Positions 10,062 to 19,046 of a stretch of 64,000 nt of DNA are shown here, piece by piece (the stretch's first letter is position 1; every line of letters begins with the position of its first letter). The notes under the pieces are model-generated. The model saw only the letters and a program-made list of their open reading frames with translations, did no database searches and was not told the origin of the DNA. Both the position numbers and the translations under genes were made by a program. This DNA comes from Taxillus chinensis (taxonomy: Eukaryota > Streptophyta > Magnoliopsida > Santalales > Loranthaceae), in contig CM042087.1 in assembly GCA_023512835.1 (NCBI GenBank), forward strand, positions 4,994,021 to 5,058,020, written 5' to 3'.

Positions 10062-11642
10062 ATGCGACGGTTCCGGTTCGATCTTCAGTATACACCCGGG
10101 AAAGGGAATGTAGTAGCTGATGCCCTGAGCCAGAAGAGCCAAGCCGTAGTGGCTCTCTGTTCTGTCAAGGAATGGGAGATGATGGGGCAACTAGCTGCTC
10201 TGAGGTTACAGCCAATGCAAGGAGCAGTGCAGGGTATGCTGAGTGCAGTTATAGCAGTGCCTGAGTTGTGACGTCAGGTTATTGAGGGCCAGTTGGGGGA
10301 TGTTGAGTATGAGGTCCTTCGAGATCAGATTCAGACTGCCGTGCTTTCCACTGATTGGATGGAAGATTCTGATCATGTGCTGCGCTATCGAGGTCGACTG
10401 ATAGTTCCATCTTCTCTTCGGGAGACAGTTTTATGGGAATTCCATCACTCTCATTTGGCTGTTCACCCTGGAGGAACGAAGATGTATCATGCTGTGCGAC
10501 AATAGTTTTGGTGGTCAGGCCTTAAGAAGGCTATAGCGGAGTTTGTTCGACGGTGCTTGACATGCCAACAGGTCAAGGCCAAGCATATGCGGTCTGCCGG
10601 TGAGTTGAAGTCGTTACCTGTGCCAGAGTGAAAGTGGGATCATGTGACTATGGACTTTGTCACAGGGCTTCCTCGTTCCAAGGGTCATGATACTATTTGG
10701 GTTGTTGTGGATCGTTTGACGAAATCTGCCCACTTTATTCCGATTCGCGAGACCGATCCGGTCCGAACCTTGGGGCAACGTTATGTCGACGTGGTGGTAC
10801 GGTTGCATGGTGTGCCATTATCGATTGTTTCTGATAGGGATGCACGGTTCACTTCGCAGTTCTGGCAACAGCTACAGCGTGCATTGGGCACCCGAGTGAA
10901 CCTGAGTACAGCTTATCACCCTCAGAAAGATGGCCAGTCTGAGCGCACTATTCAGGAGGCTCACCTTCCCTTGGTGGAGTTCTCCTACAACAATAGCTAT
11001 CAGGCTACGATAGGGATGACGCCATATGAGGCATTGTATGGGCGACCTTGTCGCTCTCCTTTGTGTTGGGCTAAGGCAGGGGAAACAGTTGTTTTAGGTC
11101 CCGATATGGTCCAGGAGACTATCGACTTGGTTCATCTGATCCGACAGCGTATGTTGACAACCCAGAGTCGACAGAAGTCATATGCTAACAAACGGCGGCG
11201 ACCACTTCAGTTCGTCGTAGGGGATCGCGTCTTCTTGCAAGTCTCGCCACGGCGGGGGCACAGGCGTTTTGGGCGATGGTCCAAACTCTCACCTTGATTT
11301 GTGGGTCCTTTTCCTATTCTTGCTATTGTGGGACCGGTTGCCTATCGATTGGAGTTACCACCTGAGTTGGCTCGTGTTCATGATGTTTTCCATGTCTCCC
11401 AATTGCGAAGATATTACCCGGATCCTTCCCATGTGCTTGATTGGCGTGAGATAGAGCTAGCTGATGATGGTTCCATTGTAGAGGCACCAGTTCAGATTTT
11501 AGACCGGCGGGAGCAGGTCTTGCGAGGCAAGACGATTCCGTTGGTCCGAGTTTTGTGGCGCCACCGTAATATGGAGGAGCAGACCTGGGAGCGGGAGAGT
11601 CAGATGCGTGTTCTTCACCCCGAGCTATTCGAGGACGAATAG
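10062..11642 (+). pseudogene. pol: G1 integrase with chromodomain-like C-terminus
   Basis: Begins with the RNase H/integrase linker '[15 protein letters not shown]' (10092 on). The H2C2 zinc finger follows ('HHSHLAVHPGGTKMYHAV', then 'RRCLTCQQVKA'), with stops at 10269 (TGA), 10504 (TAG) and 10630 (TGA for Trp). The catalytic core has D in 'MDFVTGLP', D in '[13 protein letters not shown]' and E in 'GQSERTIQ'. Relative to G2, about 17 codons are missing just after this Glu. After a frameshift near 11297 the GPF/Y-type module and the C-terminal '[21 protein letters not shown]' chromodomain-like block run to a stop at 11640-11642 (ending FEDE). Confidence 0.9.
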
Positions 11643-11675
11643 TCCTGAGGTGGGGAGGATGTCAAGATCTTTACT
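11631..11675 (+). repeat. First copy of the duplicated PPT-like motif in G1
   Basis: 'GAGGACGAATAGTCCTGAGG', then 'tggggaggatgtcaag', overlaps the end of pol. It is repeated with few changes about 230 bp downstream at the genuine LTR edge (11875-11910). The 'gatgtcaag' here mimics the LTR start 'gatgtaaag'. Confidence 0.7.
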
Positions 11676-11862
11676 ATGCGTTGAGGTAGTTAGTTTTGTT
11701 GTTTTTGTTTGTGCTTATGGTTGTTAATATTCTTGGTTGCGTATGATTTGATGTGATGTTGGTTACCTCGTTCATGGGTGTTGTTTTGTCTATTATGTTA
11801 CTTATAGCTAAGTTTTGCATACTTATGTTAGCCGAGGACGTGCTACCTCGTTGGGGTTGACT

Positions 11863-11900
11863 TGTCTTTTCGGGGACGAAGAGTCCTAAGGTGGGAAGGA
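11863..11900 (+). other. G1 polypurine tract
   Basis: The purine-rich AAGGTGGGAAGGA abuts the 3' LTR start TGTAAAGACC at 11901. It primes plus-strand DNA synthesis in this class of element. It is preceded by the second copy of the 'GGGGACGAAGAGTCCT' motif. The interval 11643-11862 between pol and this site is non-coding. Confidence 0.8.
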
Positions 11901-12011
11901 TGTAAAGACCCATACTTGGGTGAGGTTGGAAGTTTGGCCCGAATAGAGTTTGAATATCTATTCGGCAGTGTGACCTCAACACGAGCATTGAGTTATTATT
12001 ATTATTATTTA
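11901..12011 (+). repeat. G1 3' LTR, left part
   Basis: The first 111 bp of the 3' LTR, matching 5454-5564, up to the copia B insertion. The last five bases ATTTA (12007-12011) are the left TSD of B. The LTR resumes at 24912. Confidence 0.92.
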
Positions 12012-12312
12012 TGTTGGATCAAACCCAGAATTTGGATAATGCTGATAAAACCTTATGTAATTTGATCTGAGATCTCTTGTGTTTATTTAATCGTTGCAGA
12101 AGATATGTTATTAATCCGGAGATACACTCGTGAGAGCAAAGCTAAGGACAGGATACATAATCCTGATCCGAACAAGAGTGAGTGTCGTCAAACACTTGGT
12201 AAATAACCAAGTCACCAATACAGACGGAACAAGGAACATTCGTGCGGACTAAGTCAAATTGACGCTAAGTAAGAGTCTTGGTTTACAAGGTCGCACGAAG
12301 TAAAAGAAGCCA

Positions 12313-12675
12313 CGGAGTAAGGCATCCGAGTCTTTCATACATGCGGAGTAAGGAAGTACAAATGCGGAATAAGGACCCGAGTCTTTATTAGACACGGAGT
12401 AAGGAAATTAGATGTAGAGTAAGGAATCCGGACAACTTACTCATACGGAGTAAGGAAGCGCTAGTACGGAGTAAGGACTTCGATCCTTTAAGACTCGCCC
12501 GGAGTAAGGAACTTACATACGGAGTAAGCAATTTACATACGGAGTAAGGAACTTACATGCGGAGTAAGGAAGCGCTGGCACGGACTAAGGATTCCAGTAC
12601 CAAATAGATACGGAGTAAGCAATCACTGACACGGAGTAAGGTTCCGAGCTTCATTAGCTACGGAGTAAGGAAAAT
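12313..12675 (+). repeat. CGGAGTAAG sub-repeat array in B 5' LTR
   Basis: About 12 exact CGGAGTAAG cores by eye, plus variants (CGGAATAAG, CGGACTAAG). They are irregularly spaced, often about 20 bp apart with ACTTACAT between. The array lies upstream of the TATA box, so in the predicted U3. Related arrays occur in every SIRE-type LTR in the window. Confidence 0.85.
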
Positions 12676-12974
12676 TACACCGGACCAAGAAGATACTGCT
12701 TCAACTCAACCGCATTTAAAGTTATCAGCTCGCGGTGTCCCGATGTAAGACAAACTCGTTGAGAACCTAAAGAATCTTACACGTGGATCACCCAGATATG
12801 TGGACACAACCTTAATTGTATTTGGGAACTCACAAACGCACTTATACTCTTCAAACCCAAAATCTTGAGCTCCACAAACCGCAGCAGTCAAGGCAGAGAG
12901 ATTACCGAGGGATAGTTAGTGCTGAACGCATTCTGAAACTACAAGTTCCAAGGTTGTCTCTTAGGAATGTTTTG

Positions 12975-12983
12975 TATAAATAT
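12975..12983 (+). promoter_or_regulatory. Predicted TATA box of copia B LTR
   Basis: TATAAATAT within 'ttttgtataaatattcat', about 960 bp into the LTR and downstream of the sub-repeat array. It is conserved in the 3' LTR and in C (near 54016-54024). Function is inferred. Confidence 0.45.
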
Positions 12984-13304
12984 TCATACTTGTACATTAG
13001 TGAATTAGAGCGCGTATGTGCATTTGTAAGCAAAGATTAACCCTGTGTATGCACAAGCGGCTTTAATTTTTGGGAGATAGAATTTGGCTAGTGTGTGAGT
13101 TCATTTGTAAACAGAGTGTAAGAGAGTCTTGCTTCTATTTTGTTGTATTTATCTTGTGATAATAAAACAAAATACTTCCACTATCTGGTTATCTTCCGCA
13201 GTGATTATATCACTTAACTAGATAAGTGTTTGTGTCTTAAGAGAAAGAAAAGAGTTTCGATAAGAGCCTATTCACCCCCCTCTAGGCTCCAAGAGACCAT
13301 CAAG

Positions 13305-13316
13305 TGGTATCAGAGC
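13305..13316 (+). other. Primer binding site of copia B
   Basis: TGGTATCAGAGC, complementary to initiator tRNA-Met, two bases after the 5' LTR end. Confidence 0.95.
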
Positions 13317-13367
13317 AAGTTCTATTTATTTGTTCTAAGTAGAGATCCCACTCTTTCAATCTCAGAA

Positions 13368-14513
13368 ATGGCCGAAGAAAGCAGTATGCTATTCAACACT
13401 CGCCTTAACTCCGGAGGTGCACAGGAGCCCATCCCGAATCGAAGCGGCGAGTGAAAATGTCGACCCACCTCAACCTGCTGCTGCCGCCTTCTCAACCACG
13501 GAGTTCTGGCTTTACTCTGACGAAACCGCCCAAATTCACACCTGAGCTTTTCTCTCAGTGGAAAGCTCGCATGAAGATGTTTATGGTATGCCATGATCAT
13601 CTTATGTGGCCATGTCTTCATCAAGAGATTCCAATTCCGATGACTATCGGAGAACATGGAGTTAGGACGCCAAAGACAGATGCTGAACTTACCAACGATG
13701 AAAGAGCCTGGCAGTGCGCTAGTGAAAAGGCTCTAGCTTATGTTACATCGTCTTTCGATTCCGAGGCTTTCACGGACGTCCAGGGCTGCACGACAGCAAA
13801 AGCTGTTTCGGACAAACTGACAATCCTCTATGAGGGGAGTCAGTCCCAGATGCAGAACGTGATCTGTACTCTCAGACAGAACTTTGAGAGTTTCAATCAT
13901 AAACCGGGCGAATCACTCGAAAGCATCTATCGGAGATTCGACAAGCTCATTCTTGAGTCAAGACGTCAATGAGCACTATTCTCAATCCCAGATCAATGAC
14001 AAGTTCTTTCGCTCCTTGCCGGATCGCTACTACTCCAAACAACTCCAGATGCAATCGGACAAGAACTGCGAGTATGTTCCCCTTGAAGAACTATATGGAG
14101 AGCTGCGGACTCACGAAGTCAGGTTTAAGTACTCTGACCGGGATGAGAAAAGAGCTCGGAAAGAAAAGGGGTTAGCTCTCAAAGCTACTGAATGTCTAAA
14201 CATACTAAGGAATGATGATACGGACGTGTCCAAGAATTCGGATTCTGACGAGGAGGAGGAGATATCACTTCTTGTCAAATCCTTTGAGCGATTCCTACGG
14301 AAAAGCAGAAAAGGGTTCAGGAGACGCTCATCATCATCTTTCCAAAGGAAGGAGCAACCGGAGTCCAGTTCCCAGGAATGCTTCAACTGTGGGAAAACCG
14401 GTCACTGGGCCAAGGAATGCAGGTCCAAATCAAAAGTGGCCGAGAAAAGTGACAAGGTAACTCCTCGCCGCTCCACCTCGGACAACGGAAGAACAAGAGG
14501 AAGGCGCTCGTAA
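13368..14513 (+). pseudogene. gag: Copia B gag, N-terminal and zinc-knuckle part
   Basis: Start ATG 13368 (MAEESSMLFNTRLNSGG), matching the start in elements A and C. It holds the copia gag domain with 'LTKPPKFTPELFSQWKARM' (about 13519-13575), a UBN2-type segment with 'NHKPGESLESIYRRFDKLI' and the knuckle CFNCGKTGHWAKEC (about 14379-14420). A frameshift near 13450 gives an early stop. A second near 13960 splits the middle, where 'DVNEHYSQSQINDKFFRSLP' resumes. A third near 14500 leads into the next segment at 14522. The product would form the virus-like particle and bind RNA; in this copy it is broken. Confidence 0.9.
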
Positions 14514-14521
14514 CAAAATAC

Positions 14522-15667
14522 ATGAGTGGCTCGGAAGAAGAGGAGGAATCCTCGGATGATGAGCCAACCACTAAGCCGAACGTCTGCCTCATGGCAAATA
14601 CTGAGGTACCTTCTATCTCTGAGCTCCTGAGTAAATTAGAATCTCTTACTACTGCTTGTGATCATGAAAAGAATGAGAGACTAATAATTACTCAAATGTA
14701 CAAAGATATGGAAAGTCAGAATAAACGTCTTCAATTTACTATTAATAGACTCGAAAAGGACATTACTGACTTTAGAGGAAAAGAAGCTTGGTATCACGAT
14801 CTAAGAGCTGAAAATCATTTGTTAAATACCAATCTCTCAGGCCTAAAAGTTATAGTAAAAAGACTCGAAAATGAACTAGAACAAGAAAAGGAAATAAATC
14901 GTAAGTGGCTAAAATCCAGGGAAATAGCCTCTACCTTTAGGACTGACCCTGACGACATCCGAGTCAAACCTGGCCTAGGTTCCGAGTCATCAACATCCAT
15001 AGCTCAAGCTACTGAGTGTCCTCCGGATTTCACTCCTAAACTAACCAACTTATATCCTGTTAGTACATCTAAACCGTTGGATGGTTTCATTTCAGGTGGC
15101 ACCATAGTTTATGACTGTGGAGTAGAGGCTGTTACTGCACTTCCCGAAGCAGTAGCACCCGTAACTAAAGATGAAGGAAAGGCTGCTGCAGCTAAAGCCA
15201 AAACTGTAGCACCCAAAAAGAAAGACAAGGCTAAGGCTGATGCATCTAGGGCCAAGAGCGCATCAAACAAACGCAATGGATTAGGCCACAGGGAACAGAG
15301 TAGAAAGTCTGTAAAATCTAAGAGACCTGTATCCCTTGTTTGTACTTCACATTATAGTGTCTGTTCCATCTGTAGGGAAATAGGTCATTATCACTATGAA
15401 TGTTGGAGTTTATCTGATAACTGGCTTTGTAATCAATTTCATATCAATAAAGATCAGTTAAACAAAAAGGGTTCTTCGAGCAAAACAAAATCTAAACCTC
15501 GAAGGAGTATCTCTCCCAAGAAAACCCAAATAAAAGAGGTAGCTAAAACTAACAAGCTAAAGTCAACTTGGAGAGCTAAAAGTCCTAGCAAAATCAAATC
15601 CATAAATGTTAACAATACTGCTGCTCTCTCTAACCGCCAGAAACAAGTTTGGGCTCCAAAAGTGTAA
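14522..15667 (+). CDS. gag: Copia B gag C-terminal extension: coiled coil and second zinc knuckle
   Basis: An open stretch of 381 codons continuing gag. It starts acidic (MSGSEEEEESSDDE). About 110 residues rich in heptad-like Leu/Ile with charged residues follow ('LLSKLESL', 'NRLEKDITDF', 'RLENELEQEKEINRKW'), a predicted coiled coil. Next is a Lys/Ala-rich basic tract. A second CCHC knuckle, CSICREIGHYHYEC (about 15361-15402), comes before a basic Ser/Lys tail. A long gag with coiled coil suits the SIRE/Maximus group. It ends in TAA at 15665, in the same frame as the protease at 15701. Confidence 0.85.
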   Translation: MSGSEEEEESSDDEPTTKPNVCLMANTEVPSISELLSKLESLTTACDHEKNERLIITQMYKDMESQNKRLQFTINRLEKDITDFRGKEAWYHDLRAENHLLNTNLSGLKVIVKRLENELEQEKEINRKWLKSREIASTFRTDPDDIRVKPGLGSESSTSIAQATECPPDFTPKLTNLYPVSTSKPLDGFISGGTIVYDCGVEAVTALPEAVAPVTKDEGKAAAAKAKTVAPKKKDKAKADASRAKSASNKRNGLGHREQSRKSVKSKRPVSLVCTSHYSVCSICREIGHYHYECWSLSDNWLCNQFHINKDQLNKKGSSSKTKSKPRRSISPKKTQIKEVAKTNKLKSTWRAKSPSKIKSINVNNTAALSNRQKQVWAPKV

Positions 15668-15700
15668 ACTATTGTCTTTCAGGAGCATCTCTGGAATGCA

Positions 15701-16105
15701 TTGCCGGATCACTTGAAGTTAAAGATCAAAAAAAGCAAGTGGATCCTTGATAGTGGATGCTCCGGACATATGACGGGTGATCAGACTCTGCTTGTAGGAG
15801 TTAATGATAAACAAGGTCCATCCGTTTCATATGGCGACAACACCAAAGGTAAGACTGTCGGGTATGGTACCTTAACTAACGGCTGTGTATCAATCACTAG
15901 AGTTGCACTAGTCGAAGGTTTAAAACATAATTTGCTAAGTGTCAGTAATTTATGTGATAAAGGATTTACTGTTTCCTTTTTGTCCAACACCTGTACAGTA
16001 AGAGAAAACTTATCTGGAGATGTTAAGTTATCCGGATCAAGAGATGGGGACATTTACTCAGTGGTCTTAAGAAATAATTCTTCGACCAGTATGCTTCCTC
16101 ACTAA
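15701..16105 (+). pseudogene. pol: Copia B aspartic protease
   Basis: Retropepsin of the copia type: WILDSGCSGHMTGD (about 15740-15780) contains the D-S-G active site, and 'HNLLSVSNLCDKGFTVSF' follows. It is in the same frame as the gag extension, separated only by the TAA at 15665 and 11 codons. This arrangement (gag and pol in one frame divided by a stop) is seen in SIRE-type elements. The segment closes at 16103 (TAA) through a frameshift just before the GAG-pre-integrase region. Confidence 0.9.
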
Positions 16106-17267
16106 AGCATCAAATGAAGACAGTTGGCTATGGCACAAGCGATGCGCACATTTAAACTTTAAGACTTTGTCTAAATTAGCGTCACTTGATCTTGTCACTT
16201 GGTCTACCTAAACTCAAGTTCTCCAGAGACTCTCTCTGTCGAGAATGCCAATTGGGCAAACAGACCAAACATAGCTTTAAGAGCAAATCAGTTAATTCAA
16301 TAACTGCTCCTCTACAACTTCTTCATATGGACCTATGTGGTCCTATATCTGTTCCGTCACTAGCTGGTGCGAGATATACCCTAGTGGTTATCGATGATTT
16401 CACCAGATACACATGGGTGATGTTCCTGAAATCAAAGGATCAAACTTTTGAGCATCTAGTAGATCTCTTCAACTGGATAAGCAACTCACAAGGACTGGGC
16501 ATAAAGTGCATCAGGAGTGATCATGGTACAGAATTTGACTTTTCAGAAATGAGATCATATTGTTCTGACAGGGCATACAGCATGACTTCTCTGCGCCCAG
16601 AACTCCTCAACAAAATGGAGTAGCTGAGCGCAAGAATCGCACTTTAGTCGAGGCTGGTAGATCTATGTTAGCAGGGGCAACGCTTCCTCTCAGTCTATAG
16701 GCTGAAGCTGTGTCCACTGCCTGCTATGTTTAGAACAGAACTCTAATAAATAAATCTACCATGAAAACACCCTATGAGATGTGGAGAAGGCGAAAGCCTT
16801 CAATTTCACATTTCAGAGCCTTTGGGTGTACTTGCTATATACTAAACAACGGCAAAGAACCCCGGAATAAATTTGAACCAAAATCTGATGATGGGATCTT
16901 TGTCGGGTACTCATTTCATAGCAAAGCTTATCGGGTCTTCAATAGAAAACTTTTTAAAGTTGAAGAATCTATCCATGTGACCTTTGATGAAACTAACCTT
17001 GATTTGTCAAAAGTCGGTTCTTCAAGTTCTAATGTGCAGGTCATGGACAGCAACGTCAATTATTCAAAGTTTATGAATGTTCCTGTTACACATCTTGACC
17101 AACCACGTGGCATCAGCGAAGCACAAAGAAATTATATGGATGATGCTACGGATGACTCGGACTCCGGACTACCATTTAGCTCCGGATATACTCCTACGGA
17201 TACCCAAAATTCCGGAGCACCTTCAAGTCCGTCCGGACTAGTTAACACCGAAAGAAACAAGTGTTGA
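16106..17267 (+). pseudogene. pol: Copia B integrase
   Basis: The HHCC zinc finger spans 'WLWHKRCAHLNFKTLSKLA' (about 16124-16180) and 'CRECQLGKQ' (about 16240-16265), with a frameshift between them near 16195. The catalytic D appears in 'LLHMDLCGPI' and D in 'IRSDHGTEFD'. A 1-nt insertion near 16573 shifts the frame, so the third acidic residue (in 'NGVAERKN', about 16614-16640) is in another frame. More stops lie near 16700 and 16735. From 16761, 'KTPYEMWRRRKPSISHFRAFGC' and 'FVGYSFHSKAYRVFN' form the C-terminal part. The frame is lost again at 17265. Confidence 0.9.
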
Positions 17268-17436
17268 AGAACCATCTAGTTCATCCGTACCTCTCAATAC
17301 GGAAACATCTAGTCCGGACGAAGCTCAACCAGCGGATACAACTGAACCACCTAATCTGGAAGAGCTTCAAATTGTTCAAGATCATCCATCACATGCACAG
17401 AATTACAGATGGACTCGAAACCATCCCTCAGATCAA

Positions 17437-18380
17437 GTGATTGGTGATCCTACTGTTGGTGTAAGAACAAGAGCAGCCACCTCCAACATGAGTCTTTACT
17501 CGTGTTTTCTATCTCAAATAGAACCAAAGGTGGTAGATAAAGCTCTTCAGGATTCAAATTGGATAGAAGCCAGGCAAGAAGAGTCAATCAATTTAAGAGA
17601 AATAATGTGTGGACCTTAGTGCCAAGGCCTAAGTCTCAGCAAGTCATTGGCGTTAAATGGGTGTTCCGGAACAAGCTTGATACGGATGGAATAGTAATCC
17701 GGAATAAAGCCAGACTGGTAGCCAAAGGATATCGTCAAGAAGAAGGAATAAATTATGATGAGACCTTTGCTCCGGTAGCAAGACTTGAGGCAATCCGAAT
17801 GTTTCTGGCGTATGCTTCATATGAAAACTTCATAGTTTATCAAATGGACGTCAAGAGCGCATTCCTGAATGGAGATCTTCAAGAGGAGGTGTACGTTGAA
17901 CAACCTCCCGGCTTCATTGAACCTAAGGCAGGACATCTTGTCTACAAGCTTCGGAAAGCTTTATATGGATTGAAGAAAGCTCCAAGAGCCTGGTACGACA
18001 CACTGTCAGAATTCCTACTTGCTCACAACTTCCAAAAAGGGAAGATAGACACCACCCTATTTCTACGAAAAGAGAAAGGACACACTCTGATCGTACAAAT
18101 ATACGTGGATGATATCATTTTTGGATCAACGAATCCGAAGCTTTGTGAAGAGTTTGCTAAGTTGATGACAGGCAAGTTTGAGATGAGCATGATGGGAGAA
18201 CTGTCCTACTTCCTTGGAATAGAAGTTAAACAATTAAAGGAAGGAATCTTCATTAATCAAGCTAAGTACACTCGCGATCTTATTAAGAAGTTTGGTATGG
18301 AAGGTTCATCTCCTGTCAAAACTCCCATGCCTGTCAGTGCCAAGTTAGATCCGGATGTTGATGGCATATCAGTAATGTGA
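17437..18380 (+). pseudogene. pol: Copia B reverse transcriptase
   Basis: The connector 'RTRAATSNMSLYSCFLSQIEP' leads, after a frameshift near 17580, into the RT: '[16 protein letters not shown]', '[17 protein letters not shown]', '[16 protein letters not shown]', '[20 protein letters not shown]', '[19 protein letters not shown]' and the catalytic box YVDDIIFGS (about 18102-18128). The catalytic residues look intact. The open stretch ends at 18378 by a frameshift. The region 17268-17436 between integrase and RT is acidic and Ser/Pro-rich linker sequence, out of frame. Confidence 0.93.
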
Positions 18381-19046
18381 CTGACTACAGAGGGATGATC
18401 GGATCCTTGCTGTATCTTATAGCAAGTCACCCAGACATTATGTTTGCAACTTGCATCTGTGCACGATACCAGGCGAATCCCAAGGAGTCACATATGCTTC
18501 ATGTTAAACGGATATTAAGGTATCTCAAGGGAATGATGAATTTGGGACTCGGTACCCAAAGGAGTTCAACTTCACCTTATCCGGATACTCGATGCCGACT
18601 TCGCTGGATGTCGCATTGACAGGAAGAGCACAAGTGATACATGTCAGTTTCTTGGAAATAGATTAATTTCATGGTTCAGTAAGAAGCAGAATTCCGTATC
18701 AACCTCTACTGCTGAAGCGGAATATATAGCTACTGGGAGTTGCTGCGCACAACTACTCTGGATGCAAAGTCAACTTACTGACTACGGTTTCAACATGTCA
18801 TCTATTCCACTCTACTGTGACAACACTAGCGCTATTGCTATCAGCAACAATCCTGTCATGCATCCTAAGATGAAGCATATTGAAGTCCGGTATCACTTCA
18901 TACGTGATCATGTTCTTAAAAGTCACATCTCACTGGAACACGTTGCTACTGAAGATCAACTGGCCGACATTTTTACAAAGCCCCTACCTGATGCAAGATT
19001 CTCTGAACTACTCTTTCGTTTAGGTATGCTCGACTTTTCTGCATAG
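18377..19046 (+). pseudogene. pol: Copia B RNase H
   Basis: 'GMIGSLLYLIASHPDIMFATCICARYQ' and 'HMLHVKRILRYLKGMMN' (RT thumb/connection) lead into RNase H. A frameshift near 18590 interrupts 'DADFAG'-type sequence. The rest reads 'STSTAEAEYIATGSCCAQLLWM' (about 18700-18765) and then 'YCDNTSAIAISNNPVMHPKMKHIE', 'RYHFIRDHV' and 'ATEDQLADIFTKPLPDARF' to a stop at 19044. This is the normal end of copia pol. Confidence 0.92.

Larger units (their letters stand above)
12012..13302 (+). repeat. Copia B 5' LTR
   Basis: 1,291 bp, from TGTTGGATCA to GACCATCA; its partner is 23589-24906. It contains an array of CGGAGTAAGG sub-repeats, a TATA box and a 3' part ending in 'ttcacccccctctaggctcc'. Differences from the 3' LTR are mostly in the sub-repeat array. 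Confidence 0.95.

Noticed and set aside
12313..12675. CRISPR-like regularly spaced short repeats
   Set aside because: Spacing is irregular, spacers are themselves similar, the array lies inside a plant LTR and no cas genes exist. It is an LTR sub-repeat array.
13305..13316. tRNA gene fragments (TGGTATCAGAGC sites here, at 3367, 28404, 36288 and 54305)
   Set aside because: Each is 12 bases directly beside an LTR edge, so these are primer binding sites, not tRNA genes.
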